Positions 48,711 to 56,056 of a stretch of DNA of 64,000 bases are shown one piece after another (position 1 is the stretch's first letter; every line of letters starts with the position of its first letter). The DNA comes from Oscillibacter valericigenes. Lineage in GTDB: Bacteria > Bacillota > Clostridia > Oscillospirales > Oscillospiraceae. The stretch covers positions 248,001 to 312,000 of the forward strand of contig NZ_JACSNX010000001.1 of NCBI RefSeq assembly GCF_016902445.1, written 5' to 3'. The position numbers and the translations under genes are program-made. Under the pieces are notes generated by a model, which was not told where the DNA came from, made no database searches, and saw only the letters and a list, made by a program, of their open reading frames with translations.

Positions 48711-49046
48711 ACCCTTATCCGCTTGCTCTCCACGGGCTTACCCCGGCCCAACTGGACCGTTGCCTGCCTAGGGATGAGCCAGCGACTTGAAATATAGATT
48801 ATCATGCCATTTTGTCTGGCAACAGGTGGGCGTAAGGTTGAATTCTGCGTTTGACAACGAATGTGTTGTTGAATGGCGGCTTTGCGGCGAACGTAGAAGG
48901 AAGCGACTGACGAGCCAATCATCATGAGTTATGAGCTCATTTTGCATTCATCAGATGCAGTCCTTTGTATCGCGGGGATTGCGCAGCCTCATAATTCATC
49001 TGCGCCTGAACCGATCATCACTGCCTATCCATTCTGCCACGCCCAC
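48680..49046. repeat. 16-bp inverted repeats bounding a gene-free stretch
   Basis: GTGGGCGTGGCAGAAT (48680-48695) and its exact complement ATTCTGCCACGCCCAC (49031-49046) enclose 335 nt. No gene is visible inside 48711-49030. Next to the right copy is a CACACC/GGTGTG hairpin. Small insertion-element ends or recombination remnants are possible. Confidence 0.55.
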
Positions 49047-49071
49047 CACACCGGAAGGTGTGGCGTAAGAG

Positions 49072-49713
49072 TCAGGCAACCGTGGACTTTTCGATGAAGT
49101 CGCTGAGGATCACCTCAAAGCTGTCATTCATGTCAAAGGGCGGTTCGTATGTAACCTCGGTATTGACCAGGCACTTGTCCAAGGACATGGAGATCTCATC
49201 TGCCTTCTTGCTCAGTGCCGTAGCCATTCCCCGGATCTTATTCCGATCAAAGTCAATGGTGGTGACCTGCGTGGCATCGCAGCGGTAGGAGACCTGATTG
49301 CCCTCACCGTTGAATCGGAAGCCAGAGCCCCCGCCGGCGATCGTCTTTTCGCTGTTACGGAGCGTGGTCATATGCCGGAAGACTTCAGCCAACTCCTGGC
49401 GCTGCCGATTCAGCCCCACCTCGCTGTCCATATCCAGATCCAGTCCGCCCTTGGCGGTATGGATGGCTCGGCACAGTTTCTCCCGCTCTTCCAGGATGGA
49501 CATGAGGAAGGCAGCCACTTCGTTAGCATGGCCAGCATACTCACTGGGAGCGACTTCCTCCACCACCGCGTCCTGGGCGTCGCCCATGACCTTGCTCCTC
49601 AGGTGCGTGGTCTTGACCTTGACGATGTTCCGCCGGTCTTGAAGGATCTCAGTGGCTTCGATCATCAGGTCTTTGAGTTTATTCTGGAATCGAAATGCGT
49701 CTTTCATATTCAT
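49072..49713 (-). CDS. Hypothetical protein, helical
   Basis: 213 aa from the ATG at 49713 (GGAGG 8 nt upstream). The first 130 residues are helical and charged (FRFQNKLKDLMIEATEILQDRRNIVKVKTTHLRS, ANEVAAFLMSILEEREKLCRAIHTAKGGLDLDMDSEVGLNRQRQELAEVFRHM). The rest has GNQVSYRCDATQVTTIDFDRNKIRGMA, a common pattern in phage-element proteins of unknown role. Not recognised. It is isolated and convergent with nothing; it ends 26 nt before the right copy of the 16-bp repeat. Confidence 0.65.
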   Translation of the reverse strand: MNMKDAFRFQNKLKDLMIEATEILQDRRNIVKVKTTHLRSKVMGDAQDAVVEEVAPSEYAGHANEVAAFLMSILEEREKLCRAIHTAKGGLDLDMDSEVGLNRQRQELAEVFRHMTTLRNSEKTIAGGGSGFRFNGEGNQVSYRCDATQVTTIDFDRNKIRGMATALSKKADEISMSLDKCLVNTEVTYEPPFDMNDSFEVILSDFIEKSTVA

Positions 49714-50084
49714 AGTCCATACCTCCTCTGATTTCGTCAAAATAAATCCAGTCTGAAGTTTTGCTGGAAACGGTCCTTTGATGTGTCCATCATACCGCTT
49801 ACTCACCTTGTTGTCATTGAACTGCTGGTTTAATTAGAGTCAACGATTTTTCTTGCCATATGATGACACCCCCAGGATCAGCGATAGCTCCTCAAAACTT
49901 CTGGTAGCCACATCGATGGATTCAAATAAGTTTTTTAATCAGGGCTACAGCGAAGTATGAAAGGAAACTGCCATGTAATCTTCTGCGTTTGAAAAAGAGA
50001 AATTCGAGTATAGGGCATCTGCGCTGTTGTCATAATGCTTCACACTATGTTATGATGTCCTTATCAAACTACTGGAGGTGCCCT
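49714..50084. other. Intergenic region with the macro-domain operon promoter
   Basis: 371 nt, AT-richer than its flanks. Only the promoter at 50027-50056 is supported; I see nothing else. Confidence 0.5.
50027..50056 (+). promoter_or_regulatory. Promoter of the macro-domain operon
   Basis: -35 TTGTCA (50027-50032), 18-nt spacer, -10 TATGAT (50051-50056). Confidence 0.65.
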
Positions 50085-51080
50085 ATGCCGCTTCAGATCG
50101 TCCGAAACGACATCACGAAAATGCAGGTGGATGCCATTGTAAACGCCGCCAACGAGACTCTGTTGGGCGGTAGCGGCGTAGACGGCGCCATCCACCAGGC
50201 CGCAGGGCCGGAGCTGCTGGCAGAGTGCCGAACGCTTCACGGCTGTAAGACGGGGCAAGCCAAGATCACGAAAGGATACCACCTGCCAGCCAAATTCGTG
50301 ATCCATACCGTGGGTCCTGTCTGGGAGGGTGGCAGCTACGGAGAACGGGAGCTGCTTGTTTCCGCCTATCGTTCATCTCTGGAACTGGCCCTGGAACACA
50401 GATGTGAGACTGTGGCATTCCCCCTGATCTCCTCTGGGGTGTTTGGCTACCCCAAGGATCAGGCCCTGAAAGTAGCGGTGGACACGATTGGGGATTTCCT
50501 GCTCCAACACGACATGACGGTATACCTGGTGATCTTTGACAAGGCCGCGTACACCATCAGCGGTAAACTCTTTTCCGATATTGCCGCTTATATTGACGAC
50601 CGCTATGTAGAAGAACACACGAACAGCGATGAGGAACGGCGGCGCCGGCAGTTTCGGGTTCTGGCGTCTGCTCCCATGCTGGAGGCCGAAGCGGAGCCGG
50701 CGGCCGTCTCCGGCAGTCTGGACGAGGCATTGGAACTGTTGGATGAGAGCTTCTCCCAGATGCTCCTGCGGAAAATCGACGAGGCGGGACTCACCGACGC
50801 CGAGTGCTACAAGCGGGCGAATGTTGACCGGCGTCTGTTCTCCAAGATTCGTTCGGACATTCACTACAAGCCATCCAAGCCCACCGCCATGGCCTTTGCT
50901 GTCGCTTTAGAACTGCCCCTGGAGGAGGCCCGGGAGATGCTCCAGAAGGCGGGCTTTGCTTTCTCCCACGCCAGTAAATTCGACATCATTGTTGAGTACT
51001 TCATCGCCCATCGGAATTACAACATTTTTGAGATCAATGAGGCCCTGTTCGCCTTCGACCAGAGCCTGCTGGGAGGTTGA
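50085..51080 (+). CDS. Macro-domain protein with C-terminal helical domain
   Basis: 331 aa from the ATG at 50085 (TGGAGG site). Residues 1-175 are an ADP-ribose-binding macro domain of the MacroD/YmdB type: VDAIVNAANETLLGGSGVDGAIHQAAG, KITKGYHLPAKFVIHTVGP and PLISSGVFGYPKDQAL contain the ligand loops. From about 215 is a second domain (LDEALELLDESFSQMLLRKIDEAGLTDAECYKRANVDRRLFSKIRSD..., AFAVALELPLEEAREMLQKAGF) that looks like a helix-turn-helix or phage-regulator fold. Macro domains remove or bind ADP-ribose on proteins or nucleic acids. Fused to a DNA-binding-like domain it could act as an NAD-linked stress sensor. First gene of a three-gene operon. Confidence 0.88.
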   Translation: MPLQIVRNDITKMQVDAIVNAANETLLGGSGVDGAIHQAAGPELLAECRTLHGCKTGQAKITKGYHLPAKFVIHTVGPVWEGGSYGERELLVSAYRSSLELALEHRCETVAFPLISSGVFGYPKDQALKVAVDTIGDFLLQHDMTVYLVIFDKAAYTISGKLFSDIAAYIDDRYVEEHTNSDEERRRRQFRVLASAPMLEAEAEPAAVSGSLDEALELLDESFSQMLLRKIDEAGLTDAECYKRANVDRRLFSKIRSDIHYKPSKPTAMAFAVALELPLEEAREMLQKAGFAFSHASKFDIIVEYFIAHRNYNIFEINEALFAFDQSLLGG

Positions 51081-51085
51081 CCTGA

Positions 51086-51436
51086 ATGCCCCGTATGGAT
51101 GTGACGGAAATGTCCTTTGCCAAGCTCTATCCTCTCCTGGTGGCCAAGGCTGTGAAAAAGGGCCGCACACGGGAAGAAGTGGATCAGGTCACTGGCTGGC
51201 TCACCGGCTATACCAGCGAAGACATTGCACAGTTGGAGCAGTCCAGCGTCACCTACGGGGATTTCTTTCGGAATGCTCCCGCCATGAATCCGGCCCGCGC
51301 CCGGATCACCGGCAAGGTGTGCGGTGTCCGGATGGAGGAGATACAGGACCCGTTGATGCGGGAGATCCGCTATCTGGACAAGCTGGTGGACGAGCTTGCC
51401 AAAGGCAAGACCATGGAGCAGATCCTACGGACGTAA
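51086..51436 (+). CDS. DUF2200 family protein
   Basis: 116 aa, 5 nt after the macro-domain gene. The pattern MSFAKLYPLLVAKAVKKGRTREEVDQVTGWLTGYT, YGDFFRNAPAMNPARARITGKVCGVRMEEIQDPLMREIRYLDKLVDELAKGK matches DUF2200 along its full length. The function is unknown; it may act on DNA or protein in stress responses. The spacing indicates co-translation with the macro-domain protein. Confidence 0.9.
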   Translation: MPRMDVTEMSFAKLYPLLVAKAVKKGRTREEVDQVTGWLTGYTSEDIAQLEQSSVTYGDFFRNAPAMNPARARITGKVCGVRMEEIQDPLMREIRYLDKLVDELAKGKTMEQILRT

Positions 51437-51479
51437 TTGTCGCCTGTAGGGCGACCAAAAGGTAAGAGAAGCCCTCTAT

Positions 51480-51508
51480 ACTGTACTCACAAGCCAACCG
51501 AGTACAGT
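51480..51508 (+). promoter_or_regulatory. Inverted repeat upstream of the VWA gene
   Basis: ACTGTACT (51480-51487) and AGTACAGT (51501-51508) are exact complements 13 nt apart, ending 15 nt before the ATG and next to its AGGGGG site. It may be an operator or a translational hairpin. Confidence 0.45.
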
Positions 51509-51523
51509 TTAGGGGGTTTTATC

Positions 51524-52171
51524 ATGAAAAAAGATCTGACAGAACTGGTGTTTATCCTGGACCGCAGCGGGTCGATGCAGGGGCTGGAGGAAGACACCAT
51601 CGGCGGTTTCAATTCCATGCTGGAAAAGCAGAAGCGGGAGCCGGGCGAGGCATTTGTCTCCACGATCCTCTTTGATGACCGGGCGGAAGTGCTCCATGAC
51701 CGTATTCCGATTCGGGAAGTTGCGCCCATAACTGGACGGGATTACTGGGTCCGGGGTTGCACGGCACTGCTGGATGCCCTTGGCGGGGCCATCCAGCACA
51801 TCGGAAACATCCACAAGTACGCCCGGAGCGAGGACATTCCGGAGCACACGCTGTTCGTCATCACCACTGACGGCATGGAGAATGCCAGCCGCCGCTATTC
51901 CGTGCACCAAGTACAGGAGATGATCTGCCATCAGCAGAAGAAATATGGATGGGAGTTCCTCTTCCTGGGGGCCAACATCGATGCTGTGGAGACAGCCGGC
52001 CGTCTGGGGATTGCTCCTGAACGAGCCGTGAACTACCATAGCGACAGCCAAGGCACTCGCCTCAACTACGAGGCGGTGAGCCGTGCCGCCTCCTCCGTGC
52101 GCGCCAGCGCCCCGCTGGGAACAGATTGGAAGGCGGAAATCGAGCAAGATTACCGGAATCGGGGCAAGTGA
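51524..52171 (+). CDS. VWA-domain protein
   Basis: 215 aa from the ATG at 51524. A complete von Willebrand A domain with the metal site DRSGSM (FILDRSGSMQGLEEDTIGGFNSMLEKQKREPG), followed by the conserved Thr region and TLFVITTDGMENASRRYS. Close in kind to the cytoplasmic TerY/YegL-like VWA proteins. It follows the macro-domain and DUF2200 genes after 87 nt and may bind a phosphorylated or ADP-ribosylated partner through the metal site. No signal peptide. Confidence 0.88.
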   Translation: MKKDLTELVFILDRSGSMQGLEEDTIGGFNSMLEKQKREPGEAFVSTILFDDRAEVLHDRIPIREVAPITGRDYWVRGCTALLDALGGAIQHIGNIHKYARSEDIPEHTLFVITTDGMENASRRYSVHQVQEMICHQQKKYGWEFLFLGANIDAVETAGRLGIAPERAVNYHSDSQGTRLNYEAVSRAASSVRASAPLGTDWKAEIEQDYRNRGK

Positions 52172-52188
52172 GTAGTCAGACAAGGCAG

Positions 52189-52222
52189 GCCTGCGTTACT
52201 TTTGTGACGCAGGCTTGTTATT
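52189..52222 (+). terminator. Terminator of the macro-domain operon
   Basis: GCCTGCGTTAC/GTGACGCAGGC (11 bp with one G-U) around TTTT, followed by TTGTTATT. Confidence 0.78.
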
Positions 52223-52273
52223 TGCCAACCAACATATAGTCCGCTTTTTTTACTCCGTTTAATGATAATACAC

Positions 52274-52302
52274 TTGTTTTAACGGGCCCTATAAATTACA
52301 AT
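52274..52302 (+). promoter_or_regulatory. Promoter of the 52361 gene
   Basis: -35 TTGTTT (52274-52279), 17-nt spacer, -10 TACAAT (52297-52302). Confidence 0.5.
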
Positions 52303-52360
52303 GAGTGGGAAGAGAGTTGATTGATCGCTTTTGTGAGAAATTGCATTGAGGAGGATAACT

Positions 52361-52732
52361 ATGGTACCTTACCGAATTGAAGGAATAGACACACCGATTT
52401 ACGCCAAACGGTATGTTATCCAGGGCCCTTACTTTGCTGAGAGTTCTGTTGAGATCATTGCTGAATGTTCAAAGAATGAAAAAGCGACAGGGAATAATGA
52501 TTGCTATTTCTTAGATCTATTTCTAAGCGTTGATGACTACGGCACACGTGAACCTATTGTCGGACTCTATTTCGGATCTCACAACATGAATCAAGAGGAA
52601 ATCGATACTGAAGTTAGAGCCTATATTTTGAGCCAGCTTGATGATACATTCCATCTTTTAGTCAGGAAATACCTTTTGAAAGAGCAACTCATAGAAGACT
52701 GGCTGAATGAGCATGGAGACGAGATGGGGTAA
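52361..52732 (+). CDS. Hypothetical protein
   Basis: 123 aa from the ATG at 52361 (GAGGAGG site). Acidic, probably alpha/beta (YFAESSVEIIAECSKNEKATGNNDCYFLDLFLSVDDYG, then QLDDTFHLLVRKYLLKEQLIEDWLNEHGDE). AT-rich compared with the operon before it. No family recognised; resembles small cytoplasmic proteins encoded as single cargo genes on mobile elements. Confidence 0.62.
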   Translation: MVPYRIEGIDTPIYAKRYVIQGPYFAESSVEIIAECSKNEKATGNNDCYFLDLFLSVDDYGTREPIVGLYFGSHNMNQEEIDTEVRAYILSQLDDTFHLLVRKYLLKEQLIEDWLNEHGDEMG

Positions 52733-52915
52733 TTGTAAAGGACTTTGTATCTTCAGTTTGCAAAGACTTCCAAAATTGCTTTATTTATTTCGACGATAAG
52801 ACGCGATAAGGGTCCTGGAACATTCTTACCTCCTTACCCTCTTACAGGAATCCATTGTCACATGAGCCTTAACGCCATTTTGAAGAAGGTAATTCTTACC
52901 CCCATAAAACAAAAA

Positions 52916-52942
52916 TGCCGGATTGCTTGAAGCAACCCGGCA
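52916..52942 (-). terminator. Terminator of the minus-strand operon ending at 52959
   Basis: TGCCGGGTTGCTT/AAGCAATCCGGCA on the minus strand (12-13 bp, one G-U) followed by TTTTTG. It ends the operon of small genes 52959-53978. The gap 52733-52915 holds nothing else that I can support. Confidence 0.82.
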
Positions 52943-52958
52943 CTTATCATTTTTTACA

Positions 52959-53201
52959 TCATTGGCACGAATCCTCCGGGGCAGATCTCAGAGAAAACTT
53001 CTTTTTCCCTTCAAACTGCTCCCGGAGCAAATGGATCTGACGGTCCAATTCTTCAAAAATTAATGCAACTTCTCGTTCTGTGTACTCATAGTTGTTTTTT
53101 GAAGCGCAGTTCCCAAGCTTCCGGAAATCGCAAATCAGCAGATCCATTCGATGTCCGGCAACTTTGAGGAACCGTTCATGCTTCTTCTCGTTCATAGTCA
53201 T
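52959..53201 (-). CDS. Small hypothetical protein
   Basis: 80 aa. Starts within the stop of the upstream gene (53198-53201). Charged and helical (KKHERFLKVAGHRMDLLICDFRKLGNCASKNNYEYTEREVALIFEELDRQIHLLREQF). The segment YEYTEREVALIFEELDRQI recurs in small proteins of Firmicute mobile elements, but no function is known. Confidence 0.6.
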   Translation of the reverse strand: MTMNEKKHERFLKVAGHRMDLLICDFRKLGNCASKNNYEYTEREVALIFEELDRQIHLLREQFEGKKKFSLRSAPEDSCQ

Positions 53202-53827
53202 CTGCCTCCATCAATATGAGTGGATACCACGTCCTCGTTGCCCGCTGTCCGGGCAGGTACTTGTCCACCGCTGCACAGTTGTTCCAGTGAAGGTACGCTG
53301 AACCCCTTCTCCGTCAAGAAATCCTCGCACGCAGTTTTCGCTGCATCCATGAGTTTTGAATCCCAGGGGAACTCATTTTCTTCTCTGCCCAGAATGACGC
53401 GAAGGCAGTGGTAGAGAGCTGTCCGGCAAGCGCTTTGCCTCTCGGCCCGAATGATGTCCTCATCTTCCTGCACTTCCTCGCTGGCAGCCCCATCCATGAA
53501 ATCATCAGGGATGAGGGGCTCATAGACACGCTCAGCATAGTTCACCTGATATTTCCCATCCTTAAAGAAGGCACGCCAGTCATCGTTATGGTCTTCGCCC
53601 TCGACATAGAGCTGGAAATACACATCTGGGAACGTCCGCGAAAGCTGGATCATATCCGCACGGCAGCTGTACCAAGTATCATCCTGGTTGCACCAATGTC
53701 CTACTCCATTTTCTATGCCATCCTGCTCGAAATAGCAGGTATAAAGTTGGAGTTCCGCATCGATCTTTTGATACAGCTCCTGCGTCATCGGTTTTGCGGA
53801 CAGGCTAAAACAGCTACAATATCCCAT
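53198..53827 (-). CDS. Hypothetical protein, YubB-like first half
   Basis: 209 aa, GGAGG before the ATG. The first 110 residues (LYTCYFEQDGIENGVGHWCNQDDTWYSCRADMIQLSRTFPDVYFQLYVEGEDHNDDWRAFFKDGKYQ) have the aromatic-acidic pattern of the ferredoxin-like domain in plasmid YubB/DUF1281-type proteins; related in style to the 59655 gene. The C-terminal part is helical. Function unknown; the family is typical of conjugative elements. Confidence 0.6.
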   Translation of the reverse strand: MGYCSCFSLSAKPMTQELYQKIDAELQLYTCYFEQDGIENGVGHWCNQDDTWYSCRADMIQLSRTFPDVYFQLYVEGEDHNDDWRAFFKDGKYQVNYAERVYEPLIPDDFMDGAASEEVQEDEDIIRAERQSACRTALYHCLRVILGREENEFPWDSKLMDAAKTACEDFLTEKGFSVPSLEQLCSGGQVPARTAGNEDVVSTHIDGGR

Positions 53828-53828
53828 T

Positions 53829-53978
53829 TCAATCCTCCTCGTAGTTGTTCAGTACGCAAAGAGGCGCGAAATCAAAGTCGAAGTTTCCGTCTTCAGGATC
53901 TGAATATCCATAGAATTCAAGAAGCCGCTTCTGGGCGTCCGCATTGAGGTCCGAAAAGTAAATGCTGAATTCAGTCAT
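53829..53978 (-). CDS. Small acidic hypothetical protein
   Basis: 49 aa from the ATG at 53978 (GGAGG site). Very acidic (SIYFSDLNADAQKRLLEFYG, then DPEDGNFDFDFAPL). 'SIYFSDLNADAQKRLLE' is a motif seen in other small mobile-element proteins and at the start of larger ones. It precedes the 53198 gene by 1 nt. No function known. Confidence 0.55.
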   Translation of the reverse strand: MTEFSIYFSDLNADAQKRLLEFYGYSDPEDGNFDFDFAPLCVLNNYEED

Positions 53979-54049
53979 AATACATCCTCCATTTCGCTTA
54001 ATAATTGCAGCAGGCCGCATGTGAAATACACATACGGCCCGCTGTCTGC

Positions 54050-55177
54050 TTATAACTTTCCGAAAATTGAATCTGTGATCTTCTTGCGCTCCACAAAAGA
54101 GAGCAGGAGATCATCCACCCCCTTGTAGTTTGGGCTCCAACGCCTCGGGATCATTTCGAAGCCCTCTTCACAGCCTACCTGCAGGACCTTTTCGCGAGCC
54201 TTGCGGACATTGTCATTGACTGCCATATCCATATCGAATGCGACCTGGATCGTCTCAATGCCGAAGGCCCGAAGTTCTTCCAATGAGCGGCGGAACTGAT
54301 TAAAGTTGCTTACTCCCGTGAGTCCGACAAATGCGCTTGGGTGCCCAAGCAGGCTGGAAAAGTAGTGGGCAAGATCCGCTTTCATAACGCCTTCTGTCAG
54401 ATAGACAGAATCCACATCATCGGATACACCGACGAAGTGCGGGCAGCATGAAGCAGTTGCTCCATAGTATTGATCCACACTGGTGAAGGTATTGAATTTA
54501 GACTTGAATACCTTGTCCAAGCGGATCTGAATGGCCTCGATCTGCCCCTTGCTGTTTCGATCCGGGATCATAATACCAGACCCACGGATGTCCATCTTCC
54601 ACTTCCCGGTCTCCTCATCAATATAGAAGCCTGGGACTCCGCCCAACTCACAGCCGCGCTCCAGCAGCTCCGTCACGATTTTAGGTGCCCGGACTGCCGG
54701 CGTCGTCTTATAGCCGAGCTTTATGATGTCTTCCCCAGACACCCCTCGATTCAGCATGGCTTCACGATGCGCTGTACCGAGAGAGAGCATTGATAGAAGA
54801 TTGGAGTAAGTATTGTCCCGAACGCTTGCTGGAGCGAGATCGAGCTGGGGCTTTTGGGCCTTCTGCTTGATCACTTTCTTCTGGATACTTCGTTCAGGCC
54901 TGTGCTCACCATGGCGATAGATGTTACACAACTCCTCATATGCGGCGTTCAAGCTGATGCCATTCGCTTCCGCATAGAGGTGCAATACACCTCCGCCTTT
55001 CCCGCAGCGGTTACAGCGGAACACATTCTTACCCAGATTGATATTGAGATGAGCTTTTCGATCATCACAGAATGGGCATTTGCAATGGAGCTGGGTGCCG
55101 GTATTACGGACCACCCGGATGCCGAGCAATTCCACCTCATCCGCAATATCGCATGGCAGATTACCCGTGTAGTCCAC
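54050..55177 (-). CDS. DNA primase-like protein (CHC2 zinc finger plus Toprim)
   Basis: 375 aa from a GTG at 55177 (GGAGG 9 nt upstream). The N-terminal zinc ribbon is complete: CKCPFC (about 32-37) and FRCNRCGKGGG (about 53-62) around KAHLNINLGKN. The remainder resembles a Toprim domain: the VYLTEGVMKADLAHYFS segment carries the conserved Glu and VAFDMDMAVND the Asp pair. It would make primers for replication or transfer of the element. It is shorter than cellular DnaG and lacks the helicase-binding domain, like primases carried on plasmids and ICEs. Confidence 0.85.
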   Translation of the reverse strand: MDYTGNLPCDIADEVELLGIRVVRNTGTQLHCKCPFCDDRKAHLNINLGKNVFRCNRCGKGGGVLHLYAEANGISLNAAYEELCNIYRHGEHRPERSIQKKVIKQKAQKPQLDLAPASVRDNTYSNLLSMLSLGTAHREAMLNRGVSGEDIIKLGYKTTPAVRAPKIVTELLERGCELGGVPGFYIDEETGKWKMDIRGSGIMIPDRNSKGQIEAIQIRLDKVFKSKFNTFTSVDQYYGATASCCPHFVGVSDDVDSVYLTEGVMKADLAHYFSSLLGHPSAFVGLTGVSNFNQFRRSLEELRAFGIETIQVAFDMDMAVNDNVRKAREKVLQVGCEEGFEMIPRRWSPNYKGVDDLLLSFVERKKITDSIFGKL

Positions 55178-55210
55178 TGCTCATCACCTCCATCCCATAG
55201 GTATTCGGCA

Positions 55211-55981
55211 TTATCCGGCCTTCTCGGAAGCGGCGCTGACCAGCAGGATCGCGGCCGCCTTCAGAGCCAGATTCCGGCCATTATACTTCTGGACGTACCA
55301 GTCCAAATCGCTGGGCTTCCGCATGGCCACTTCACCCAATGTCTTGCCGGTATTGTACCCGCAATCCACTTTGACCTTCTTAGCCTCCTCCAGGGTCATG
55401 CTGTTGAGGTAGTCCTCCAGCGTCATGGGATTACTGGCCTTCGGAATAGGCGTCGGCTGCTGCACCTCGGCCTGTTTAGGCTGGGTGCGGGTCTGATGTA
55501 CCACCAGACTGCCAGAATCGTCGGGAGGAACATCGTCCTCCGAATTCATGGAGTCGATGGGAGCGTCGGCGATGACTCCGGAGAGCATATCAGTTGCGCC
55601 GCAGAACTGCGTGCCGTAGCCTGCCGCCGCCAATACGCGGCCGATTGCCGCCGTCTCCGCGATCTCCAGGTAGCGATCCCCATACTTGTCATCCGTGGCA
55701 AATCTCTGCGCGGAGGACTGGGCCAGGTACTGGTCCGCAGGATCGCTACGATCCGCATACAGCCTGCAGGTGACGATGGCGGACTTTTCGGTGACGCTGA
55801 TGATCTCCGAAGAAATCTTTCCCTGCGGCCGATGAAGCCGGAACCAAAGGAGCCGATACTTCACATCCAAATAGAGGCTGGTACCGCCATCCTCATTGGG
55901 GAGGTTCCGCGTAAATTCCGCCGGATTGAACCCATCCACCGCATTGATCGTGTGCAGGACTTGCATTGTAGTTTCCGTCAT
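55211..55981 (-). CDS. Putative single-strand annealing (Erf/Rad52-like) protein
   Basis: 256 aa from the ATG at 55981; an ATG three codons earlier is too close to the GGAGG. Residues about 15-125 (FNPAEFTRNLPNEDGGTSLYLDVKYRLLWFRL..., YLEIAETAAIGRVLAAAGYGTQF) resemble phage recombination mediators of the Erf/Sak kind, in which 'ETxAIGRAL' is the hallmark. After a disordered Pro/Gln linker, the end (GYNTGKTLGEVAMRKPSDLDWYVQKY) looks like the small C-terminal domain of exodeoxyribonuclease X-like proteins. A YqaJ exonuclease is encoded 2.6 kb upstream in the same operon, as in lambda Red-type pairs. Confidence 0.72.
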   Translation of the reverse strand: MTETTMQVLHTINAVDGFNPAEFTRNLPNEDGGTSLYLDVKYRLLWFRLHRPQGKISSEIISVTEKSAIVTCRLYADRSDPADQYLAQSSAQRFATDDKYGDRYLEIAETAAIGRVLAAAGYGTQFCGATDMLSGVIADAPIDSMNSEDDVPPDDSGSLVVHQTRTQPKQAEVQQPTPIPKASNPMTLEDYLNSMTLEEAKKVKVDCGYNTGKTLGEVAMRKPSDLDWYVQKYNGRNLALKAAAILLVSAASEKAG

Positions 55982-56056
55982 GATAATCATAACCTCCTAT
56001 TTTTTGTTTTTGGGGGGACAGGACACAGCTCCGTGTATCCTGTCCCCGTCATTATT

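Noticed and set aside
52745..52930. 61-codon frame after the 52361 gene
   Set aside because: No ribosome site; it runs into the terminator of the opposite operon.
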